Shown here piece by piece: positions 58,796 to 64,000 of a DNA stretch of 64,000 bases (position 1 is the stretch's first letter; each line of letters begins with the position of its first letter). Where the stretch lies: positions 38,744-102,743 of the forward strand of contig DATMAM010000065.1 of assembly GCA_035559995.1 (NCBI GenBank), given 5' to 3'. The notes beneath the pieces were generated by a model. The model was not told where the DNA came from. It saw nothing but the letters and a program-made list of their open reading frames with translations, and made no database searches. Both the position numbers and the translations under genes were made by a program. The DNA is from DATMAM01 sp035559995. GTDB taxonomy: Bacteria > Desulfobacterota > Binatia > UBA9968.

Positions 58796-59236
58796 CTAGG
58801 TGATCCAAGAGGGACAATTGCTGTGGCTTTCGTTAACAATGCTATAATTTCTGGTTATTGTGGTTTGCGTAAGTCCTACGAACCGCAGGAACATATAGTT
58901 AAAAGTTCCCGTCGCCGTTACAGTAATAATAGGCGGGCTTCCGCTACACGAAATATCGAGACTGCTTTTGTACGGATCGAAGATAACAGCCGGCATCTTG
59001 GGTTTAATCACGTTATTGATCAGGTCCGTTTCAGTTGTACCCGACTGTGTCGTAACGGCCGCTCGCGCCCCCTCGCGGACGGCGTTTTGCACTACGTGCG
59101 ACACGAAGAATAGCAGTCCCAGGTCCAGAGTGGCGCCGACTAACAGGATCAAAAGCGGGATGATGAGCGTCACCTCGACCAGGGTCTGGCCCTTTGCGCG
59201 GCTGCGGCGGGGAACTGGTCTCAGTCTAAAAGCCAT
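58796..59236 (-). CDS. TadE-like minor pseudopilin, first
   Basis: This 146-residue protein with 'RAKGQTLVEVTLIIPLLILL' at about residues 13-32 and 'LDLGLLFFVSHVVQNAVREG' after it is clearly paralogous to the next gene. The exported part shares 'VTATGTFNYMFLRFVGLTQT' with 'VTATGTYDYMFLQIAGFTTV' of the second copy. It is the first gene of the operon, with a full-consensus sigma-54 promoter 38 nt upstream. The prepilin peptidase, ATPase (TadA), TadB/C and secretin are not in the window. Confidence 0.88.
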   Translation of the reverse strand: MAFRLRPVPRRSRAKGQTLVEVTLIIPLLILLVGATLDLGLLFFVSHVVQNAVREGARAAVTTQSGTTETDLINNVIKPKMPAVIFDPYKSSLDISCSGSPPIITVTATGTFNYMFLRFVGLTQTTITRNYSIVNESHSNCPSWIT

Positions 59237-59273
59237 AGGTTAGTCCAAAACAAGGAGAGCCTGCTGTCAAGAC

Positions 59274-59288
59274 GCAATTCATGTGCCA
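59274..59288 (-). promoter_or_regulatory. sigma-54 promoter of the tad-like operon
   Basis: Minus-strand TGGCAC-ATGAA-TTGC, followed by G, is a full match to TGGCAC-N5-TTGC, 38 nt upstream of the ATG at 59236. Confidence 0.87.
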
Positions 59289-59547
59289 TGACTGCGGCTC
59301 CTGGTCCTTCATGCTCTCCGGCGCTCGCAAGTGGGCTACCTACTGACTTTTTTGGCCTCTGACAGCAACGGGGCCGAGCACAAGACGTCCGCCGCAGTGG
59401 CCATCTTTGTCAACGTTGCTGACAGTCCGGTAACCGAATTGACAAAACCGCCCGACTTCGACCCGGGGTGGCAGGAACGATATTGGGCGGCCCGATGGAA
59501 GTCAATAGCCGCTTGGGCGACTACGCGGGGTCGCGCCTATAAAAGAA

Positions 59548-59683
59548 AGCCACACCGCAGAGGCACAGAGTACGCAGAGCGGGAGCATAGCGCGGAGCGC
59601 ATAGAGCAAAGAGCGGAGGGAACGCCATACGCTATGCCCTTTGCGAGTGCTCCGCGGCCTCGGCGCCTCCGCGGTGAAGATGT
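59548..59683. repeat. ACCGCAGAG palindromic repeat, cluster F (single unit)
   Basis: A single unit with left arm ACCGCAGAGGCACAGAGTAC (from about 59553), a long inner part with CGCGGAGCGCATAGAGCAAAG facing CTATGCCCTTTGCGAGTGCTC, and right arm CGGCGCCTCCGCGGTGAAG. It is the longest single palindrome of the family in the window. It lies in non-coding DNA with no gene ending next to it, unlike most other clusters. The surrounding 59289-59908 holds no supported gene. Confidence 0.8.
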
Positions 59684-59749
59684 ATGGCTTGACAGGTCGG
59701 ATCGGTCTGACCATAATGGTCGGATGAATGGCTGTGCTGAAAAACCGAC

Positions 59750-59805
59750 CGTTCACCCTTCGACACGCTCCCTTCGCCAAAGCTCAGGACGGGCAGAGCG
59801 AACGG
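59750..59805. repeat. REP-like repeat (TTCACCCTTCGACACGCTC type)
   Basis: CGTTCACCCTTCGACACGCTC at the left and AAGCTCAGGACGGGCAGAGC with GAACGG at the right form an imperfect palindrome of a kind that recurs in intergenic DNA of many proteobacteria. A fragment of the same type (CGCCCTGAGCCGGTCGAAGA) is near 34711. Confidence 0.65.
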
Positions 59806-59911
59806 AAGGGTCATTGCAATCGTGGATGATTTTGCCGCTCGTGCTGAGCGCACCGAAGCATCGAGCGGCCTTTTTCAGAGGAATCATAAATGGTGTCTGA
59901 GGAGAGAAATG

Positions 59912-60202
59912 ATGAAGACTACGACCGTAACAAAGCTTAAAGCTTCCCTGAGCGAGTACTTGAGACTGGTGAAGGCGGGGGAAGAGGTATTAGTCACCGA
60001 ACGGGGGCGGCCGGTTGCTAAGATCACGCCTGCTTCGGGCTCCGACACCCTGCCTGCTCACTTGATCGCAATGGAAAAACAGGGGCTCGTTAAGATTGGG
60101 TCCGGCAAGCTGCCCAAAGGTTTCTGGAATATGCCCAGACCAAAGGACCCCAAAGGGTTAACTGTCAAAGCTGTCTTGCGGGAGCGGGAGGAAGGCTGGT
60201 GA
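59912..60202 (+). CDS. Phd/YefM-type antitoxin
   Basis: This 96-residue protein starts at ATG 59912 (ATG 59909 directly before it is also possible), with GAGGAG upstream. N-terminal DNA-binding part: 'MKTTTVTKLKASLSEYLRLV' with 'KAGEEVLVTERGRPVAKITP', the hallmark of the Phd/YefM fold. The C-terminal half (about residues 50-96) is the toxin-wrapping tail. It should repress its own promoter and neutralise the PIN toxin, whose GTG overlaps its stop by 4 nt. Confidence 0.92.
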   Translation: MKTTTVTKLKASLSEYLRLVKAGEEVLVTERGRPVAKITPASGSDTLPAHLIAMEKQGLVKIGSGKLPKGFWNMPRPKDPKGLTVKAVLREREEGW

Positions 60203-60633
60203 AGTTCTGGGATACGTCGGCGATTGTTCCACTCTGCGTGGATGAGCCAGGCTCTTCGACCGTTAAGGACATTCTCAGCGACGATTCAGCAATCGTGGTC
60301 TGGTGGGCCACGCGCACGGAATGCATTTCCGCCCTTATGCGGCAGGCCCGTGAAGGCGGGTTGGGGACCGCCGGGGAAAGACAGGCCCGTAACGTCCTAG
60401 GGACGCTGGGAAAGACATGGATTGAGGTCCAGCCAAGCGAAGCTTTACGCGGAACGGCAGAAAGGCTCCTCGCGGTCCATCCGCTGCGACCTGGCGATGC
60501 CTTTCAGCTAGCAGCCGCGTTGCAATGGTGCGAAAGACAGACTGCCGATAAAACGGTCGTTTCATTCGATGCTCGTTTGCGCGCCGCCGCGTACAAAGAA
60601 GGCTTCACGCTCCTGCCTTCTGAAGCTCGCTGA
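60199..60633 (+). CDS. PIN-domain toxin, VapC-like
   Basis: This 144-residue ribonuclease-type toxin starts at GTG 60199, overlapping the antitoxin stop (GTGA). Acidic active-site residues occur in the usual order: 'MKFWDTSAIVPL' (Asp5), 'ATRTECISALMRQ' (Glu), 'HPLRPGDAFQLAAAL' (Asp) and 'VVSFDARLRAAA' (Asp). VapC toxins cleave tRNA or rRNA when freed from the antitoxin. Together with the upstream gene this forms a complete type II toxin-antitoxin module. Confidence 0.93.
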   Translation: MKFWDTSAIVPLCVDEPGSSTVKDILSDDSAIVVWWATRTECISALMRQAREGGLGTAGERQARNVLGTLGKTWIEVQPSEALRGTAERLLAVHPLRPGDAFQLAAALQWCERQTADKTVVSFDARLRAAAYKEGFTLLPSEAR

Positions 60634-60824
60634 CGCGAGCCCGAGCCCGTCTCGTTTTACCTTTGAGACCGAACAGGATTTTGGGGGATCTTGAATTCTA
60701 CAGTTGGGGCGAGAGAACTTAGTTCCCTCGCATTCGCTCGAGATAACGGAGCGTCAATTTGACTTGGTATCGAAAAAAATAGACAATGGCTCTGTTAAAT
60801 TTGCAGTCTTCAAGGAGAAGAGTC

Positions 60825-61157
60825 ATGCGCCAGAAAAATCCAGCTTCAACGATGTTCGCCGTCATCATGGTTGTCGCTCTGCTCTTTTTCACCTCTCCCG
60901 TACAAGCCCAGTCGCAAGAGGAAGAGGCCGTCTACACCGCGGGAAGCCTCTTGCTGAGCATCCTCCACGTGCCCTTCAAGCTCGCGACATGCGTCGGCAC
61001 TCAGGCCTTGGTCGCCGTCGGTTACGTTACCACGTACGGTGTCGAGGGAAACTACGAGGGCGGGACGAACGGGAGAGAGCTGGGAGGCTATGCGGCCGGC
61101 GCGTGCAAGGGCCAGTGGATCATCCGCGCGGAAGACGTCAAGCGCGATTATCAGTAA
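60825..61157 (+). CDS. small exported protein of unknown function
   Basis: This 110-residue protein is read from ATG 60825, with AAGGAGAAGAGTC upstream; the longer frame adds 13 unlikely codons. Signal peptide 'STMFAVIMVVALLFFTSPVQ', cleavage near AQA-QS. The mature part (about 80 residues) has 'AVYTAGSLLLSILHVPFKLA' and 'TCVGTQALVAVGYVTTYGVE', Gly/Ala-rich with two Cys, probably one membrane-associated helix. I do not recognise a family. Its stop is directly followed by repeat cluster G. Confidence 0.7.
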   Translation: MRQKNPASTMFAVIMVVALLFFTSPVQAQSQEEEAVYTAGSLLLSILHVPFKLATCVGTQALVAVGYVTTYGVEGNYEGGTNGRELGGYAAGACKGQWIIRAEDVKRDYQ

Positions 61158-61833
61158 AATTCACCGCAGAGACGCAGAGGGCGCAGAGACAAATCCTCCC
61201 TCCGCGCCTCCGCGGTGAAATTCAGGATTTGATTACACCGCAGAGACACGGAGGGCGCAGAGAAATCCTTCCTCCGCGTCCTCCGCGCCTCAGCGGTGAA
61301 ATTCTCCGGATTTGATTGCACCACAGAGACGCAGAGGGCGCAGAGTTTCGGAGAAATCTTTTCCTCCGCGTCCTCCGCGCCTCCGCGGTAAATTCTTTCG
61401 GATCAGTTACACCACAGAGACGCAGAGGGCGCAGAGACAAATCCTCCCTCCGCGTCCTCCGCGCCTCAGCGGTGAATTCTTTCGGATCAGTTACACCGCA
61501 GAGACGCAGAGTGCGCAGAGTTTCGGAGAAATCTTTTCCTCAGCGTCCCCCGCGCCTCCGCGGTGAATTCTTTCGGATCAGTTACACCGCAGAGACGCAG
61601 AGTTCGCAGAGACAAATCCTCCCTCCGCGTCCCCCGCGCCTCCGCGGTAAATTCTCCGGATTTGATTACACCGCAGAGACACAGAGTTCGCAGAGAAAAT
61701 CCTCCCTCCGCGCCTCCGCGGTGAATTCTTTCGGATCAGTTACACCACAGAGACGCAGAGGGCGCAGAGACAAATCCTTCCTCCGCGTCCTCCGCGCCTC
61801 GGCGGTGAATTTCCCTCCGCGCCTCCGCGGTGA
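61158..61833. repeat. ACCGCAGAG palindromic repeat, cluster G
   Basis: The largest cluster: about eight units with a period of 83-93 bp, starting 1-2 nt after one stop codon and ending 2 nt before the stop of the convergent glycosyltransferase. Typical unit: TTACACCGCAGAGACGCAGAG, then either GGCGCAGAGACAAATCCTCC or GTTTCGGAGAAATCTTTTCC, then CTCCGCGCCTCCGCGGTGAA. Alternating inserts differ between units, while the arms are conserved. Short frames across it are artefacts of the repeats. Confidence 0.92.
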
Positions 61834-61835
61834 CG

Positions 61836-62564
61836 TTAATCGTTCGTGCCTTGGACAGCACGCGGGCTTCCCGTTAGAACTGAATACTTGAGAATGCACC
61901 AGATCGCCCTAATCCCGTCCTTCCAGCCGATTTTTTTCCCTTCCTCGTAGGTCCTGCCCGCGTACGACACGCCAACTTCATACACGCGGCAGCCGAGGCG
62001 CGCGACCTTGGCCACCACTTCGGGCTCAAAGCCGAAGCGATCTTCCCGAAGCTCGATTCGCCTCAGGATATCGCGCTTGAAAAGCTTGTAGCAGCTTTCC
62101 ATGTCGGTCAGGTTCAGATTGGAAAACATGTTGGAGAGAAGCGTGAGAAACTTGTTCCCCACCGCATGCCAAAAGTAGAGCACGCGGTGCTCCTCGCCTC
62201 CCAGGAATCTCGAGCTGAAAACGACGTCCGCTTTTCCGCTGAGGATCGGCTGCAGCAGCTTGGGATACTCGTCGGGGTTGTACTCAAAGTCCGCGTCCTG
62301 GACCAGCACGACGTCGCCCGTCGCGTGGCTGAAGCCGGTGCGGAGGGCCGCCCCTTTGCCGGCGTTTTGGCTATGAAAGTAGCACTTCACCCCTTCCAAC
62401 CGGAGATCCCGCAAATATTCGCGGGTCCCGTCCACCGAGGCGTCGTCGACGACAATGATCTCTTTTTCGAGGCCGAGAGTGGGCGCCTGAGCGACGCGGC
62501 GAATGACTTCCCCAATCGTGGCGATCTCGTTGTAAACCGGGATGACAATAGAAATTCGCTTCAC
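61836..62564 (-). CDS. family 2 glycosyltransferase (dolichol-phosphate mannosyltransferase-like)
   Basis: This 242-residue GT-A enzyme opens 'MKRISIVIPVYNEIATIGEV' and has 'IIVVDDASVDGTREYLRDLR', 'SQNAGKGAALRTGFSHATGD' and 'VVLVQDADFEYNPDEYPKLL' with the Asp-x-Asp metal motif near residue 92. 'FGFEPEVVAKVARLGCRVYE' is typical of polyprenyl-phosphate hexose synthases. It lacks C-terminal membrane spans, so it is a soluble or peripheral enzyme passing a sugar to a lipid carrier. It ends next to repeat cluster G. A role in surface polysaccharide or glycosylation is inferred. Confidence 0.92.
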   Translation of the reverse strand: MKRISIVIPVYNEIATIGEVIRRVAQAPTLGLEKEIIVVDDASVDGTREYLRDLRLEGVKCYFHSQNAGKGAALRTGFSHATGDVVLVQDADFEYNPDEYPKLLQPILSGKADVVFSSRFLGGEEHRVLYFWHAVGNKFLTLLSNMFSNLNLTDMESCYKLFKRDILRRIELREDRFGFEPEVVAKVARLGCRVYEVGVSYAGRTYEEGKKIGWKDGIRAIWCILKYSVLTGSPRAVQGTND

Positions 62565-62654
62565 CGACGACTCGAAAGCGAATAGGCAGGCGCTGTTCGG
62601 CGCTCGCGAGCCGGCAATTTTTCTTTTTCGGCTTTCGCGAACGAGTCCCGCCGG

Positions 62655-64000
62655 CTAGCCCTTGAAAGTGCTGAGTATCCTCTTTGCTTCCGCCGCCCCG
62701 GGAAAAGAGTCATTGAGCTTTACGGCCCTGGTCAGCGCCTCGCGCGCCTTCTCCACGTCCCCGACCTTGTAATAGGCCGCGCCCAGGTGGTACAGCACCG
62801 TTGGATTTTTGCCTTCCAGCTTCTCGTTGCTCTCTCTGAGCAGCCCGATGGCTCTATCATAGATCGCTTTCTTGTAGTAAATCCAACCCAGCGTATCGGC
62901 GATGTTTGGATCTTCCGGCTGCATCTCGCGCGCCTTTTGCGCCAGACTCAGAGCGATCTCCAGATTGCCGCCGTACTCGGCGTAGTTCCACGCTAGATTA
63001 TTGGCGGCAGGAGCAAAGTTTTTGTCGATATCTAGAACCTTCTGATAGTATTCGTTTGCCTTTTTATGTTCTTTTTTCGTGTCGTGGAGGATTCCCAGCA
63101 GCATATAGCTGCCGACGGCCTTTGGATTTAGCTGAACGATCTTTCGGTGCTGCTCGATCGCCTCGTCAAATTTTCTCTGCGCCGCGTAGATCCGGGCGAT
63201 TAAAAAATAGCTGGAAAGCAGATCGGGGTTCAGCTCGATCGCCTTCGCCGAGTATTCCAGGCCTTTCGCGTAGTCCTTAGCCGCCGCGCTGAGGTGCGCC
63301 ATGACCTGATACAGGGGCGCCTGATTTTTCGTTTTGGTCAAGTGCTGCCGTACTCTCTCGATGCCGGCTCTGGGATTGCCTTGCAGTTGATAGATTCGCG
63401 CGATCGCTTGGACCGCCGGAATGAAGTCCGGGGCGACCTTTAGAACCTCCTCGTACTCGTGCAACGCCTGGGGGTATTTTTTTTGAAGCGCATAAACGGC
63501 CGCGATGTTTACGCGGGAGGCTGGGTCTTGCGGATCGAGTTCCTGCGCTCTCTCGAAGAGATCGAGAGCCTTCGCCGGCTGCCCCTTCCTCAATTGCGCG
63601 GTACCCGCTAAATGGAGCGCTTGCTGATTCTTGGGCTGGGCGTGAAGAATCTTTTCGGTCTGCTCCCAGGCAAGGTCGTGCTCGCCCATGGTGAGGTAAA
63701 GTCTCGCGAGCATAAGCCGCGGCTGCACCCACAGCGGGCTTAGCTCGGTCGCCTTGACCAACGAGGCCTTCGCCCCCTGAAGCTGGCTCTGCTTGAGCTG
63801 CGCCAACCCCAGATAGTAAAACCCCGCGGCAAAACGCGGCGCGTTGCGCGTCACGTAAGAAAACTCCTCGCTCGCGCTCTTGACATTGCCCTCAGCCAGC
63901 GCCACCCGCCCGCGAAAATAACGACCGTCCACGTCCCCAGGGTCCGACTTCAAAATCTGCTCGGCGTAATCCTTCGCCTTGTTGGTGTCGCGCTTGACCA
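62655..64000 (-). CDS. TPR-repeat protein, possibly PEP-CTERM-system TPR lipoprotein (5' end beyond window)
   Basis: About 448 residues are visible; the frame stays open to the window edge, so the N-terminus is missing. At least ten tetratricopeptide repeats can be seen, for example 'AGFYYLGLAQLKQSQLQGAK', 'PLYQVMAHLSAAAKDYAKGL', 'AVGSYMLLGILHDTKKEHKK' and 'TVLYHLGAAYYKVGDVEKAR'. The repeats end with a short tail 'AKRILSTFKG'. Large TPR proteins, including a lipoprotein type, accompany exosortase systems, and the PEP-CTERM genes nearby make this plausible. The identity cannot be settled without the N-terminal lipobox. The glycosyltransferase follows after 90 nt. Confidence 0.85.
   Translation of the reverse strand, partial: VKRDTNKAKDYAEQILKSDPGDVDGRYFRGRVALAEGNVKSASEEFSYVTRNAPRFAAGFYYLGLAQLKQSQLQGAKASLVKATELSPLWVQPRLMLARLYLTMGEHDLAWEQTEKILHAQPKNQQALHLAGTAQLRKGQPAKALDLFERAQELDPQDPASRVNIAAVYALQKKYPQALHEYEEVLKVAPDFIPAVQAIARIYQLQGNPRAGIERVRQHLTKTKNQAPLYQVMAHLSAAAKDYAKGLEYSAKAIELNPDLLSSYFLIARIYAAQRKFDEAIEQHRKIVQLNPKAVGSYMLLGILHDTKKEHKKANEYYQKVLDIDKNFAPAANNLAWNYAEYGGNLEIALSLAQKAREMQPEDPNIADTLGWIYYKKAIYDRAIGLLRESNEKLEGKNPTVLYHLGAAYYKVGDVEKAREALTRAVKLNDSFPGAAEAKRILSTFKG

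Noticed and set aside
59331..59900. 189-codon open frame between the tad-like operon and the antitoxin
   Set aside because: It crosses repeat unit F and the REP-like repeat and shows no ribosome site or motif.
60785..60815. TGGCTC...TTTGCA before the small exported protein, considered as a sigma-54 promoter
   Set aside because: The spacing between GG and GC does not equal 10 bp.
61158..61833. Regular repeats suggesting a CRISPR array
   Set aside because: Units are long palindromes of 83-93 bp, the sequences between arms are themselves repeated rather than unique, and no cas gene is near.

Overview
This is a 64 kb stretch of GC-rich bacterial chromosome with no rRNA or tRNA that I can see. 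The gene content suggests an uncultured, metabolically versatile Gram-negative soil or subsurface bacterium. It has many solute-binding proteins, MmgE/PrpD, CaiB/BaiF and UbiD enzymes, a PEP-CTERM envelope system, sigma-54 promoters and a c-di-GMP riboswitch. Lineages such as Rokubacteria/Methylomirabilota, Tectomicrobia or former Deltaproteobacteria would fit, but I cannot place it from sequence reading alone.

Left part, 1-35.7 kb, is catabolic. A GntR/FCD regulator (8072-8782, minus) heads a tightly overlapping nine-gene operon running off the left edge: two 4,5-dihydroxyphthalate-decarboxylase-like proteins, a VOC protein, a luciferase-like monooxygenase, a gentisate-dioxygenase-like bicupin, two solute-binding proteins and a UbiD decarboxylase. 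A divergent plus-strand operon (8930-16884) encodes a split ThDP decarboxylase, two binding proteins, three ABC permease genes and an ACMSD-like amidohydrolase. A 12-bp palindrome between the operons overlaps both predicted promoters. Next comes a methylcitrate-cycle-like block (PrpB-, PrpD- and PrpC-like, minus strand), then acuI, an 800-residue two-domain class III CoA-transferase and two tandem crotonases. Together these suggest that acrylyl-CoA/propionyl-CoA is processed to pyruvate and succinate. A ThDP enzyme, an SH3 protein, another binding protein, an amidohydrolase, a broken thiolase, a phosphotriesterase-like protein and an alpha/beta hydrolase follow.

Right part, 36-64 kb, is devoted to the cell envelope. 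It holds two exosortase-associated acyltransferases, a ThiF-like E1 enzyme, a nitroreductase-like protein, rfbA, an IS110 transposase, two PEP-CTERM proteins, a Lol/MacB-like ABC system with a LolA-like protein and a DUF1302-like outer-membrane protein, a subtilase, an HTTM-DCC1 fusion, a SurA-DsbA-like fusion, three TadE/TadG genes, a Phd-VapC pair, a family 2 glycosyltransferase and a large TPR protein. No exosortase or PrsK/PrsR is in the window.

Two control layers stand out. Near-consensus sigma-54 -24/-12 promoters lie before both PEP-CTERM genes, the tad-like operon, the second acyltransferase and the subtilase. The subtilase leader also carries a c-di-GMP-I riboswitch followed by a hairpin that buries its ribosome-binding site.

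A family of palindromic repeats with a core of the type ACCGCAGAGRCGCRGAGG is scattered through the right half in seven clusters. The clusters nearly always start just after a stop codon, and in two cases the repeat itself supplies the last codons and the stop.
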